Positions 8,236 to 18,244 are shown, counted from the first letter of the stretch. The stretch is 64,000 nucleotides of DNA from Flavobacterium sp. LHD-85 (GCF_030929595.1 NZ_JAVFVR010000001.1:1178001-1242000), one strand, 5' to 3'. A program made the numbers and translations. Notes: a model not told the origin generated them from the sequence alone.

Positions 8236-8721
8236 ATGAAACTGTTCCTGACATTACTTTTATGGGTGAATTTTGCTGGGGTGCCAGATTTGGCTTCGAT
8301 CCGCAAAATGTATTCTGATGTAGCAAAATCAGAAAGCAATGCTAAAGAGTTTGCAACAAAACTTTCTGGAGTTTCAAATAATGACGATAAGATTTTAGTA
8401 GCCTACAAAGCGGCTTCTATTTTAGTAGATTCTAAATTTGAAAAAAAATTAAGCCAGAAAATGGATCGTTTTAAAGAAGGTGCAAAATTACTTGAAGCAA
8501 CAATAAAAGGTGATCCAAGTAATATCGAAATGCGAATGATCAGACTGAGCGTTCAAGAAGATGTTCCTGCTATTACGGGCTACAAGAAAAACATTAAAGA
8601 AGATAAAAAATTCATAACAACATATTATGCAGCGCAAGGTGCGGCTTTGAAAGATTATCTTAAAGACTTCGTTTTACAATCTAAAAGTTTCTCTGAAAAA
8701 GAGAAGCAATTTGTGAAGTAA
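8236..8721 (+). CDS. Hypothetical secreted protein of the pigment cluster
   Basis: A 161-residue protein with a short hydrophobic N-terminus (MKLFLTLLLWVNFAGVP) that could be a signal peptide, then a mostly alpha-helical, Lys-rich body. No catalytic motif or named domain is recognised. The segment GAKLLEATIKGDPSNIEMRMIRLSVQ looks like a helical-repeat pair. It is translationally packed between the dehydratase-like gene and the glycosyltransferase. Function unknown. Confidence 0.7.
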   Translation: MKLFLTLLLWVNFAGVPDLASIRKMYSDVAKSESNAKEFATKLSGVSNNDDKILVAYKAASILVDSKFEKKLSQKMDRFKEGAKLLEATIKGDPSNIEMRMIRLSVQEDVPAITGYKKNIKEDKKFITTYYAAQGAALKDYLKDFVLQSKSFSEKEKQFVK

Positions 8722-8737
8722 GCTCAAAAAACACCTC

Positions 8738-9913
8738 ATGAAATCACAGCAAGAATTACTCAGTTCGACTAACTTTTGCGTTATTGTACCCACTTACAAT
8801 AACCAAAAAACACTGAAAAAAGTACTGGATTCTATTTTAGATTTCACCACAAATGTCATTATTATCAATGACGGTTCAACTGATTCTACAAGCGAAATTC
8901 TAAAATCGTATTCGGAATTAACTCAAATTCACCATCCTAAAAACTTAGGAAAAGGACGAGCGCTGAGAAACGGATTTAGAAAAGCGCTTGAACTAAATTT
9001 TGAATACGCCATTACAATCGATTCTGACGGTCAGCATTTTGCAGCAGATATTCCAATTTTCTTAGAAGCAATTCAAGAAGAACCAAGCGCTCTTTTGATT
9101 GGAAGCCGAAATATGACTCAGGAAAATGTTCCGAAGAAAAGCAGTTTTGGAAACAAGTTTTCTAATTTCTGGTTCAAGTTTGAAACCGGAATTAAACTCG
9201 ACGATACCCAATCTGGTTTTAGATTATATCCACTTCGACTGCTTCCAAAACGTTTTTATACCAATAAATTTGAATTTGAAATTGAAGTTATCGTACGTGC
9301 GGCTTGGAAAGGAATTGTGGTAAAAAATATTCCGATTCAAGTTTTGTATGATCCTGCCGAAAGAGTTTCGCATTTCCGTCCGTTTCAAGATTTTACCCGA
9401 ATTAGTATTTTAAATACGGTTTTGGTTTCTAATGCTTTGCTGTACATAAAACCGAGAGATTTTTTTAGAAGAGCAAAAAAAAAAGGTTTTAAAAAATTCT
9501 TTCTCGAAGATATTTTAGAAAGCAACGATTCTAATTTCAAAAAATCGGCCGCAATCGCGCTCGGTATTTTTATCGGACTTTCGCCTTTTTGGGGATTTCA
9601 AACCATATTGCTTTTTACTTTTGCTGCCTTGTTCAGACTCAACAAAGTCATTGCTTATCTTACTTCAAATGTAAGTTTTCCGCCTTTTATTCCGTTTATT
9701 ATTTTTGCTTCGCTTCAAGTTGGGAGTGTTTTTGTAACCAGTGACACACCGCTGGTTTTAGACAGTTCGATTACGCTCGATGATATTCAAAAAAATGCTA
9801 CACAATATATCGTAGGAAGTCTTATTTTAGCATCCGTTTCAGCGCTATCAGTTGGCTTTATAAGTTATTTGCTTTTAACGGCTTTTAGTTCTAAAAAACA
9901 AATCGAAAATTAA
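8738..9913 (+). CDS. Glycosyltransferase family 2 fused to DUF2062 membrane domain
   Basis: A 391-residue protein. Residues 1-230 are a GT-A fold: VPTYNNQKTLKKVL, the NDGSTDST loop and the TIDSDGQH metal-binding motif, similar to dolichyl-phosphate-mannose-synthase-like enzymes. Residues 265-385 are a DUF2062 membrane domain (ALGIFIGLSPFWGFQ, then three hydrophobic segments). This fusion is known from aryl polyene and flexirubin clusters. It may transfer a sugar or related group to a lipid at the membrane; the acceptor is unknown. It is 16 bases after the upstream stop and is followed by a REP-like hairpin, so the transcript may end or attenuate there. Confidence 0.85.
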   Translation: MKSQQELLSSTNFCVIVPTYNNQKTLKKVLDSILDFTTNVIIINDGSTDSTSEILKSYSELTQIHHPKNLGKGRALRNGFRKALELNFEYAITIDSDGQHFAADIPIFLEAIQEEPSALLIGSRNMTQENVPKKSSFGNKFSNFWFKFETGIKLDDTQSGFRLYPLRLLPKRFYTNKFEFEIEVIVRAAWKGIVVKNIPIQVLYDPAERVSHFRPFQDFTRISILNTVLVSNALLYIKPRDFFRRAKKKGFKKFFLEDILESNDSNFKKSAAIALGIFIGLSPFWGFQTILLFTFAALFRLNKVIAYLTSNVSFPPFIPFIIFASLQVGSVFVTSDTPLVLDSSITLDDIQKNATQYIVGSLILASVSALSVGFISYLLLTAFSSKKQIEN

Positions 9914-9970
9914 ATTAAGTTTGCCACAGATTAAAAGGATTAAAATGATTTTTACATCCAGTTTGTCAGG

Positions 9971-10023
9971 CTGAGCGAAGTCGAAGCCCACGTCCAATTG
10001 GAACGCCCTTCGACTTCGCTCAG
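9971..10023. repeat. REP-like hairpin with 16-bp perfect stem
   Basis: CTGAGCGAAGTCGAAG at 9971-9986 is perfectly reverse-complementary to 10008-10023, with a 21-base loop. The element is GC-rich against an AT-rich surround and lies between the glycosyltransferase and MMPL genes. The sequence type is familiar from dispersed repeats in many Bacteroidota; copy number here cannot be judged from one window. Confidence 0.75.
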
Positions 10024-10081
10024 GGTAACAAACCAAAGCTAATCTTTTAATTCGTGGGGAAAAAAATTTTAAACCTAAACC

Positions 10082-13000
10082 ATGCATCAATACTTCTACG
10101 CCATTCATTTATTTGTAAACCGAAGAAAATCTCTTTCGGTTTTTTTGGCTGTTCTGATGCTTTTGGTTTTTGGATTTTTCGCCTCAAGATTAAAATTTGA
10201 AGAAGATATCACCAAACTTATTCCAACAAACGATAAAACCGATGTTACCGCCAAAGTCTTAAAACAATTAAACTTTGCCGATAAAACCACCGTAATTTTT
10301 AGCTTAGATAAAAATGGTTCTGCCGAGGATTTAAAAGAAATGGCAACTATTTTTTCAGACAGTGTTTCTAAATCCTGCAAACCGTATATAACGGGAATTC
10401 AAGGAAAAATAGACGAAGAAAACATTCAGGAAACCATAGATTTTGTTTACAATAATTTACCGCTTTTTCTAGATGATAACGATTATGCTGCTATCGAGAA
10501 GAAACTTCAAAAAGACAGTATTGCAGCAACCGTTCAAGGAAATTACAAATCGATTATTTCTCCGTCTGGATTTATTACCAAAGATTTTATTCTGCAAGAT
10601 CCGTTTGGGATTTCTTTTATTGCTTTAAAAAAATTACAGCAATTAAACATTGGCGACGATTTTACGCTCGAAAATGGTTTTGTAATGACAAAGGATAAAA
10701 AGAAATTATTGCTTTTTATAACATCGAATATTCCATCAAGCGAAACAGAAAAAAATACGGTTTTTGCTGAAAAGCTGAAATCCATTCAGGAAAATCTCAA
10801 TCAGAAATTTAAAGGAAAAACGTCGATCAGTTATTTTGGTTCTGCATTAATTGCCGTTGCAAATGCCAATCAGATAAAAGGAGATATTATTTTGACAACA
10901 TCCATCGCGATGTTTACTTTAATGCTGATTCTGATTTTATTTTATAGAAAAATATTAATTCCCCTTATTATTTTTCTGCCAACGGTTTTTGGCGGTTTAT
11001 TTGCTATTGCATTTTTATATTTCGTTAGAGAACAGATTTCGGCAATTTCTTTAGGAATTGGTTCTATTTTATTGGGAATCACAATCGATTATTCTATTCA
11101 TATTCTCACGCATTACAAACACAACAGCGATGTAAAGACATTGTACAAAGACATTACAATGCCAGTAATTATGAGCAGTTCTACAACTGCGGTTGCGTTT
11201 TTATGTCTGCTTTTTGTAAAGTCAGATGCCCTGAATGATCTCGGAATTTTCGCTGCTGTTATCGTTATGGCTTCAGCTATTTTCTCGCTTTTGATTGTTC
11301 CTCATTTATATAAACCAAAAGAAAATCCAGCAGAACACAAAAAGAATGTGATCGATAAAATGGCTCACTTTTCTTTTCACAACAATAAAATCTTAATCGG
11401 ACTCTGTGTTATCATTACCATAATCTGCTGTTTTACTTATAATGATGTTAGTTTTAATAATGATTTATCACAGCTGAATTTTATTCCGAAAGAAATTAAA
11501 GCTGCCGAAAAACAACTGGAAGAAAGCACGAGTTTAACTTCCAAAACGATTTATGTCGCTTCTTACGGAAAAACGATGGAAGAAGCTTTGCAACATAATA
11601 GCAAACTTTTTGATGATTTATCTGCAGAAAAAAAACAGGATAAAATTTTAAATTTCAGCTCGGTTGGCGAGATTGTGCTTTCGCAAAAGGAACAATTGCA
11701 AAAAATTGAAAAGTGGGATTCGTTTTGGAATTCGCAGAAAAAACAATTTGTAAAATCTGAATTAATCTCAGAAGGTTCTAAACTTGGTTTTAAACCAACA
11801 ACATACACTTTATTTTTTGATCATTTAGACTTTGATTTTAAACCCGTTTCTGCGGATGAATTTTTAAAAATTAAAGCGCTTCAGTTACAAGAATTCATCA
11901 CAGAGAAAAATGGTTTTTACACCGTTTCCACTTTAGTAAAAGTTGCTCCAGAACAGCGAGATGCTTTTGTAAAATCGGCTTCCGCAAAAGAAAACATAAT
12001 TGCAATCGATCGCCAGCAGATGAACGAAACGTTTTTCAGCACTTTAAAAACCGATTTTAATTCGCTTGTAAATTATTCATTTGTAGCCGTAGTTTTAATT
12101 CTGTTTTTCTTTTTCCGAAGAATCGAATTGGTAATCATAAGCTGTATTCCAATTGCGTTGACGGGGATTGTGACCGCAGGAATTATGGGTATTTTTGGCA
12201 TTCAGATGAACATTTTCAGTATGATTGTCTGCACGTTGATTTTTGGTCACGGAGTCGATTTTAGCATTTTCATGACCAGTGCCTTGCAAAAAGAATATAC
12301 AAATGGCGTTAACGAAATTGCCATTTACAGAACCTCAATTATTCTGGCAGTTATCACGACAATCTTAGGAATCGGCGCGATGATTTTTGCTAAACATCCT
12401 GCTCTTACTTCCATTTCACTGGTTTCGTTAATTGGGGTTTTTGCGGCACTGATTATTACGTTTATTTTCTACCCGATTTTATTCAAACTGTTTTTATCCA
12501 ATCGTCCGAAAAAAGGAAATCCGCCTTTTCAATTACGAACTTTTGTTCATGGTGTAATTTCATTTGCTTATTATGGTTTGGGAGGAATCGTAATGTCGGT
12601 TTTCAGTTTTACTATCATGCCAATTTTGCCTTTTAGCAAAAAATCAAAAATGAAAGCTTTCCGATATGTGGTTTCAAAATTCATGAAATCGGTGTTGTAT
12701 TCAAATCCTTTTATTCGCAAAAAAGTAGTTAATAATTTCAATGAAACATTTGAGAAACCAGCTGTAATTATTGCCAATCATTCTTCTTTTCTGGATATTT
12801 TGGCAATCGGAATGCTAAGTCCGAAAATCATTTTCTTGGTGAGCGACTGGGTTTACAACTCTCCTATTTTTGGCGGTGTTGTGAGAAAAGCAGGTTTTTA
12901 TCCTGTTTCTGAAGGTCTTGAAGGAGGAGTTGAACATTTACGCAAAAAAGTAAACGAAGGATATTCTCTGATGGTTTTTCCAGAAGGAACCCGATCAGAA

Positions 13001-13759
13001 AACAATGTTATAAAGAGATTCCATAAAGGCGCATTTTTCCTTGCCGAAGAATTTAAAATAGATATTCTTCCTGTGGTCATTCATGGCGCTTCAGAACTAA
13101 TTCCGAAAGGCGATTTTGTTATTCATCACGGAAAATTGACGGTTACCATCTTAGAAAGAATTGCTCCAGACGATCTTACATTTGGAACTAATTATACCGA
13201 AAGAACCAAACAAATAAGTACTTTCTTTAAAGCTGAATTCCGCAAAATAAGACAAGAACTTGAAAGTCCAGATTATTTCAAAACAATGCTGATTAACAGT
13301 TACGATTATAAAGAAATCGAAGTTGGAAATAGCGTCAAAAAAGATTTGAAACAAAATCTCGAAACTTATTACAACTTAAATAAATACATGCAACCAAAAG
13401 CGAAAATCCTTCATTTAGGAAATGATTATGGCCAGTTGGATGTATTGATGGCCTTACAGGAACCGCAACGAAAAATATTTTCTTTTATAAATGATGAAGA
13501 AAAACTGCTGGTTGCCAAAACGAATTATATCGTTACAAAGAGAAAAATAGTTTATCTGGAGAATCTAGAATCTGCACTTGAAAATCATTATGACATTCTC
13601 TTAATTTCTGACGAAAGTTATCATGATGAAATTGAAAAAGCAATTTCGAATGTTGCTTCTATAATTTTAATGAATTGTTCCCGTTTAAAAAATCAGTTTG
13701 AAGATTTTGAAATTATTTCTGAAGAAAATGCTTTACTAGTTTTAAAGAAAAAAGGATGA
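10082..13759 (+). CDS. MMPL/RND-type exporter fused to 1-acylglycerol-phosphate acyltransferase-like domain
   Basis: A 1225-residue protein. Residues 1-820 form an MMPL/RND transporter with two membrane clusters (about 265-410 and 665-815), each with its RND-like motif (GITIDYSIHILTH and FGHGVDFSIF). Residues about 890-1070 are a PlsC-type acyltransferase with the HX4D motif NHSSFLD and FPEGTRS. The last ~130 residues resemble a degenerate Rossmann/methyltransferase-like fold (ILHLGNDYGQLDVLMAL). It is expected in the inner membrane, where it could acylate the pigment or its glycerol/resorcinol partner and export it toward the LolA-like carrier. The 3' end overlaps the next gene by four bases. 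Confidence 0.88.
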   Translation: MHQYFYAIHLFVNRRKSLSVFLAVLMLLVFGFFASRLKFEEDITKLIPTNDKTDVTAKVLKQLNFADKTTVIFSLDKNGSAEDLKEMATIFSDSVSKSCKPYITGIQGKIDEENIQETIDFVYNNLPLFLDDNDYAAIEKKLQKDSIAATVQGNYKSIISPSGFITKDFILQDPFGISFIALKKLQQLNIGDDFTLENGFVMTKDKKKLLLFITSNIPSSETEKNTVFAEKLKSIQENLNQKFKGKTSISYFGSALIAVANANQIKGDIILTTSIAMFTLMLILILFYRKILIPLIIFLPTVFGGLFAIAFLYFVREQISAISLGIGSILLGITIDYSIHILTHYKHNSDVKTLYKDITMPVIMSSSTTAVAFLCLLFVKSDALNDLGIFAAVIVMASAIFSLLIVPHLYKPKENPAEHKKNVIDKMAHFSFHNNKILIGLCVIITIICCFTYNDVSFNNDLSQLNFIPKEIKAAEKQLEESTSLTSKTIYVASYGKTMEEALQHNSKLFDDLSAEKKQDKILNFSSVGEIVLSQKEQLQKIEKWDSFWNSQKKQFVKSELISEGSKLGFKPTTYTLFFDHLDFDFKPVSADEFLKIKALQLQEFITEKNGFYTVSTLVKVAPEQRDAFVKSASAKENIIAIDRQQMNETFFSTLKTDFNSLVNYSFVAVVLILFFFFRRIELVIISCIPIALTGIVTAGIMGIFGIQMNIFSMIVCTLIFGHGVDFSIFMTSALQKEYTNGVNEIAIYRTSIILAVITTILGIGAMIFAKHPALTSISLVSLIGVFAALIITFIFYPILFKLFLSNRPKKGNPPFQLRTFVHGVISFAYYGLGGIVMSVFSFTIMPILPFSKKSKMKAFRYVVSKFMKSVLYSNPFIRKKVVNNFNETFEKPAVIIANHSSFLDILAIGMLSPKIIFLVSDWVYNSPIFGGVVRKAGFYPVSEGLEGGVEHLRKKVNEGYSLMVFPEGTRSENNVIKRFHKGAFFLAEEFKIDILPVVIHGASELIPKGDFVIHHGKLTVTILERIAPDDLTFGTNYTERTKQISTFFKAEFRKIRQELESPDYFKTMLINSYDYKEIEVGNSVKKDLKQNLETYYNLNKYMQPKAKILHLGNDYGQLDVLMALQEPQRKIFSFINDEEKLLVAKTNYIVTKRKIVYLENLESALENHYDILLISDESYHDEIEKAISNVASIILMNCSRLKNQFEDFEIISEENALLVLKKKG

Positions 13760-15273
13760 AAAAACAGTACGATGTAGTGATAATTGGCAGCGGTTTAGGC
13801 GGATTGGTTTCTGCTGTTATTCTGGCAAAAGAAGGCTACAGCGTTTGTGTACTCGAAAAAAACAATCAATACGGGGGAAATCTACAGACTTTCGTAAGAG
13901 ACAAAACCATTTTTGATACAGGAATTCATTACATCGGAGGTTTAGGCGAAGGCCAAAATCTTCACCAGTATTTCAAATATATCGGAATAATGGATCATTT
14001 GAATCTAAAAAAAATGGATGAAGATGGTTTTGATATTATTTCTTTTGTTAACGATAAAACCGAATATCCGCATGCGCAGGGTTTTGAAAATTTCATTGAA
14101 AAACTAACTCAATATTTTCCTGAAGAAAAAGAAAATCTAGAACAATATTGCCAAAAAATAAAAGCCGTCTGCAAAGCATTTCCGCTTTACAATCTAGAAT
14201 CTGAGGGAAAATATGACGATGAAATTTTAACGCTTAACGCGAAAGAAACAATCGATTCTTTTACTGAAAATGAAAAACTGAAAGCCGTTTTGGCAGGATC
14301 TAATTTTCTATATGCTGGAATTCCAGATAAATCTCCTTTTTACGTCCATGCGCTTGTCGTAAACTCGTATATCGAAAGTTCATGGCGTTGCGTAAATGGC
14401 GGAAGTCAGATTACGAAACAGCTTTTGAAACAATTGAAAAAATACGGTGGCGAGTTTTTCAAACATAAAGAAGTCACCAAAATTGAAGTTGAAAACCACA
14501 AGGTGAATTCGGTACAAATGAAAGATGGAACCGAAGTTTCTGGAACGTATTTTATTTCGAACATCGAGCCTAAAACGACTTTGAAAATGGCGGGACAGGA
14601 AAACTTTAGAAAACCATTTTTCAATAGAATTCAGAATTTAGAAAACGTACTTTCTGCTTTCAGTTTGTATATCGTTTTTAAACCCAAAACTTTCAAATAC
14701 ATTAATCACAATTATTATCATTTTAAAAGTGCAAATGATGTTTGGACCGCTTATGAATACGATGAAAATTCATGGCCTAAAACCTTTATGGCTTCTATGA
14801 GTCCGTCAAAGAAAGATGAAGAATGGGCAGACGGAATGACGTTTTTGACTTATATGAAATACGATGATGTTAAAACTTGGGAAAACACTTTCAATACCAC
14901 TTTTGAAGAAAATGATCGAGGAGAAAGTTATGAAGAATTCAAAACCAAAAAAGCCGCGAAATTTTTAATAGAAATCGAAAAGAAATTCCCTGGAATAAAA
15001 GAATGTATTAAATCAGTTCATACTTCCACACCGCTTTCATATCGCGATTACATTGGCGGAGACGGCGGAAATATGTACGGATATGTTAAAGATTCAAATA
15101 ATCCGATGAAAACTATGATTCCTACTAAAACTAAGGTAGAAAATCTTTATCTTACAGGCCAAAGTATCAACATGCATGGTGTCTTGGGAGTTACGGTTGG
15201 AGCGGTTATAACCTGCTCTGAAATTGTAGGAAAAGAATATCTGCTCGAAAAAATTAAAAAAGCATCTGAATAG
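13756..15273 (+). CDS. Phytoene desaturase/retinol saturase-like FAD oxidoreductase
   Basis: A 505-residue CrtI-like flavoprotein. An N-terminal dinucleotide-binding fold (VVIIGSGLGGLVSAVILAKE, ending in VCVLEKN at the beta2 Glu) is followed by GGNLQTF, and the C-terminal FAD motif LYLTGQSINMHGVLGVT is intact. Members desaturate or saturate conjugated isoprenoid or polyene chains. Such a gene is frequent in flexirubin clusters, where it may modify the polyene. The start ATG overlaps the upstream stop (ATGA), supporting co-translation. The exact reaction is not shown by the sequence. Confidence 0.85.
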   Translation: MKKQYDVVIIGSGLGGLVSAVILAKEGYSVCVLEKNNQYGGNLQTFVRDKTIFDTGIHYIGGLGEGQNLHQYFKYIGIMDHLNLKKMDEDGFDIISFVNDKTEYPHAQGFENFIEKLTQYFPEEKENLEQYCQKIKAVCKAFPLYNLESEGKYDDEILTLNAKETIDSFTENEKLKAVLAGSNFLYAGIPDKSPFYVHALVVNSYIESSWRCVNGGSQITKQLLKQLKKYGGEFFKHKEVTKIEVENHKVNSVQMKDGTEVSGTYFISNIEPKTTLKMAGQENFRKPFFNRIQNLENVLSAFSLYIVFKPKTFKYINHNYYHFKSANDVWTAYEYDENSWPKTFMASMSPSKKDEEWADGMTFLTYMKYDDVKTWENTFNTTFEENDRGESYEEFKTKKAAKFLIEIEKKFPGIKECIKSVHTSTPLSYRDYIGGDGGNMYGYVKDSNNPMKTMIPTKTKVENLYLTGQSINMHGVLGVTVGAVITCSEIVGKEYLLEKIKKASE

Positions 15274-15280
15274 TCTCATT

Positions 15281-16945
15281 ATGAAAAACCGAATTCTTTA
15301 TATTTTCCTCATCGGTTTTTTAAGTTTGATGGTTTCCTGCGGTACTTCAAAATCAAAAAAACACACGCCAGACCTTACAGGTTTAAACGATACAAAACCT
15401 GTTGTCACCAAATTGTCTGATAGTATTTTTATTTCTGGAAAAAACTCACTTTTAAAAAATAAACAAGGTCTTTGGGAATTGTACGTAGAAGGCGATCCAC
15501 TCGAAATAGGTCTTTCAACTGGTGCTTTGACCGATTCGCTTTTGCACAAACAGCAACGCATTTTCTTTTCTAAAATTACCGATTTAATTCCTTCAAAATT
15601 TCAGCAGAAAATGCTTCGTCAGTTTTTAAAATGGTACAATCGAAAATTGTATCTGAATGTTCCTGACGAATATCAAACGGAGATTTATGGCGTTTCTCAA
15701 TATACTTCGAACGACTTTGATAATATCGCGCCGCAATACCAGCGTGGTCTATATCTGCATGCTGCGCATGATATTGGACACGCTTTACAGGATTTAGCTT
15801 TAGTTGGCTGTTCTTCTTTTGCGGCTTGGAATGAAAAATCGGAAGATGGAAATTTAATTCTGGCTCGAAATTTTGATTTTTATGTGAATGACGCTTTCGC
15901 GGAAAATAAAATCGCCGCTTTTATCAAACCAAAAGAAGGTTATCCGTTTATGATGGTAACTTGGCCCGGAATGATTGGTGCCGTTTCTGGAATGAATTAT
16001 GAAGGGTTGACTATAACGATAAATGCTTCGAAATCTAAAATTCCGCTTAGCGCGAAAACTCCAATTTCGATTTTGACTCGTGAAATTTTACAGCACGCCA
16101 AAAATTTAGATGAAGCAGTTGCTATTGCAAAAAAAAGAAAAGTCTTTGTTTCTGAATCGATTATGGTTGGAAGTGCAACTGACAACAAAGCGATTTTAAT
16201 TGAAGTTTCTCCAAATAAAATGGACGTTTATGATGTTCCTAATAGTAATCAATTAATTTGTTCCAATCATTTTCAAGGTGAAGCATTTGCAGCCGATAAA
16301 CGAAATCTGGAACAAATTGCCAACAGCCATTCTGAATACCGTTACGAAAGAATGGAGGAATTGCTATCTGAAACTCCAAAAGTAAATCCTGAAATTGCTT
16401 CGGAAATTCTTCGCAACAAAGAAGGTTTAAAAGATATTTCTCTAGGATATGGAAACGAGAAAGCGCTCAATCAATTGCTTGCGCATCATGGAATTATCTT
16501 TAAACCAAAAGAAAAACTGGTTTGGCTTTCGGCAAATCCGTATCAAATGGGCGAATTTGTCTGCTATGATTTAAATGTGATTTTTGGTGAAAACAGAAAT
16601 GCAGCAAAATCTTTTCAAAAAGAAAACCTGAATATTGCCAAAGATCCTTTCTTAGAAACAACCACTTTTCAGAATTTTAAAAATTTCAAAATTGAAGATC
16701 ATAAAATAGATTCGATTATAAAAAAGAAAGAAACTATTTCTCCAGAATTTCTTGAGCAATATCAGGCATTAAACCCTAATTATTGGGTTGTATATTATAA
16801 GGTAGGGTTGTACTTTTACCAAAAAAAGGAATTTCTTCAGGCAAAGCTTAATTTTGAAAAAGCTTTAAGTCACGAAATCACTACAGTTCCTCAAAAAGAA
16901 GAAATTGAAAAATATTTAAAAAAAGTCAAAAGAAAATTACAATGA
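15281..16945 (+). CDS. C45-family (acyltransferase/NTN-hydrolase-like) lipoprotein
   Basis: A 554-residue protein with a lipoprotein signal (hydrophobic residues 5-17, lipobox MVSC, Cys20). The middle is an NTN-hydrolase fold of the isopenicillin-N acyltransferase (peptidase C45) type. Candidate nucleophile Cys177 is in VGCSSFAAW, followed by LARNFDFYVN and GMNYEGLTITINASKS. The C-terminus (about 495-550) carries a TPR-like pair. If the cysteine is exposed by autoproteolysis as in family members, the lipidated enzyme could form or cleave an acyl ester or amide of the pigment outside the cell membrane. It overlaps the next gene by four bases. Confidence 0.8.
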   Translation: MKNRILYIFLIGFLSLMVSCGTSKSKKHTPDLTGLNDTKPVVTKLSDSIFISGKNSLLKNKQGLWELYVEGDPLEIGLSTGALTDSLLHKQQRIFFSKITDLIPSKFQQKMLRQFLKWYNRKLYLNVPDEYQTEIYGVSQYTSNDFDNIAPQYQRGLYLHAAHDIGHALQDLALVGCSSFAAWNEKSEDGNLILARNFDFYVNDAFAENKIAAFIKPKEGYPFMMVTWPGMIGAVSGMNYEGLTITINASKSKIPLSAKTPISILTREILQHAKNLDEAVAIAKKRKVFVSESIMVGSATDNKAILIEVSPNKMDVYDVPNSNQLICSNHFQGEAFAADKRNLEQIANSHSEYRYERMEELLSETPKVNPEIASEILRNKEGLKDISLGYGNEKALNQLLAHHGIIFKPKEKLVWLSANPYQMGEFVCYDLNVIFGENRNAAKSFQKENLNIAKDPFLETTTFQNFKNFKIEDHKIDSIIKKKETISPEFLEQYQALNPNYWVVYYKVGLYFYQKKEFLQAKLNFEKALSHEITTVPQKEEIEKYLKKVKRKLQ

Positions 16946-18234
16946 TTCCAGCAATAGAAAAAGATTCTTTAGAAGAGATTAAAATTTTTCAAGAAAAAAA
17001 ATTAGCCGAACTTTTAGCTTACATCAGCGAGAATTCTCCTTTTTATAAAAGACTTTTTGCAGGACAGAATATTGATATTTCGAAAGTAAAAACACTGGAA
17101 GATTTACAACATTTACCTGTTACAACCAAAGAAGATTTACAGCAATATAACGATGATTTTTTGTGTGTTCCGCAGCATAAAATCATTGATTATGCTTCTA
17201 CTTCAGGGACTTTAGGCGATCCTGTAACTTTTGGTTTAACCGATTCTGACTTAGATCGACTGGCATATAATGAAGCAATTTCATTTGCCTGCGCCGGAAT
17301 TGCAGAAGGCGATGTTGTACAGTTAATGACCACAATTGACAGAAAATTTATGGCAGGTCTTGCTTATTTTCTTGGTCTTCGAAAACTGAAAGTTGGCGTA
17401 ATTCGCGTTGGAGCAGGAATTCCAGAAATGCAATGGGATTCAATTTTAAAATACAATCCGAGTTATTTGATTACGGTTCCTTCTTTCCTTTTGAAATTAA
17501 TCGAATACGCCGAAATGCACGGAATCGATTATAATAATTCGAGCATAAAAGGTGCTATTTGTATTGGAGAATCTTTGAGAGAACAAGATTTTTCAATGAA
17601 TATTCTATCTAAAAAAATCACTGATAAATGGAATATTAAGTTGTTTTCGACTTATGCTTCTACCGAAATGAGTACCGCATTTACAGAATGCGAACACGGA
17701 AAAGGCGGACATCATCATCCGGAATTGATCATTGTAGAAGTTTTAGATGAAAATAATCAGCCTGTAAAAAATGGAGAAACGGGCGAGCTGACTTTTACTA
17801 CTTTAGGAATTGAAGCAATGCCTTTACTGCGTTTCAAAACTGGAGATATGGTTCAGTTTCACGACGAGCCTTGCGCTTGCGGAAGAAATACTTTGCGCGT
17901 TGGTCCAGTTGTCGGCCGTAAAAAACAAATGATCAAATATAAAGGAACAACACTTTATCCTCCAGCGATGAACGATGTTTTGAGCAGTTTTGATAATATC
18001 GAAAACCATTTGATTGAAATCTCTACAAACGATTTAGGCACAGATGAAATCCTGATTAAAATTGCCGTCAAAAATCAAACTCCAGAATTTTTACAGGAAA
18101 TAAAAGATCACTTTAGAGCAAAATTAAGAGTAACTCCAAAAATAGAATTTGCGTCAAAAGAAATTTTAAACCCTCTGGTTTTTAACCCAATGAGCCGAAA
18201 ACCAATTCGATTTTTTGACTACAGAAACATATAA
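16942..18234 (+). CDS. Phenylacetate-CoA ligase (PaaK)-like AMP-forming ligase
   Basis: A 430-residue adenylate-forming enzyme. Visible motifs are the P-loop-like YASTSGTLGDPVTFG, the adenine-site STYASTEMSTAFTE and the FKTGDMV Asp. Family members activate aryl or phenylacetic acids as acyl adenylates or CoA thioesters. In a flexirubin cluster the likely substrate is the aromatic starter (a cinnamate- or hydroxybenzoate-type acid), but substrate choice cannot be read here. The ATG lies within the upstream stop (ATGA overlap). It is the last gene of the cluster, and a long hairpin follows the stop. Confidence 0.87.
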   Translation: MIPAIEKDSLEEIKIFQEKKLAELLAYISENSPFYKRLFAGQNIDISKVKTLEDLQHLPVTTKEDLQQYNDDFLCVPQHKIIDYASTSGTLGDPVTFGLTDSDLDRLAYNEAISFACAGIAEGDVVQLMTTIDRKFMAGLAYFLGLRKLKVGVIRVGAGIPEMQWDSILKYNPSYLITVPSFLLKLIEYAEMHGIDYNNSSIKGAICIGESLREQDFSMNILSKKITDKWNIKLFSTYASTEMSTAFTECEHGKGGHHHPELIIVEVLDENNQPVKNGETGELTFTTLGIEAMPLLRFKTGDMVQFHDEPCACGRNTLRVGPVVGRKKQMIKYKGTTLYPPAMNDVLSSFDNIENHLIEISTNDLGTDEILIKIAVKNQTPEFLQEIKDHFRAKLRVTPKIEFASKEILNPLVFNPMSRKPIRFFDYRNI

Positions 18235-18244
18235 AAATTTTCCA

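Noticed and set aside
12095-12289. Minus-strand frames within the MMPL gene and other long genes
   Set aside because: They are shadows of well-supported genes, with no motif, no spacing to a promoter and biased composition.
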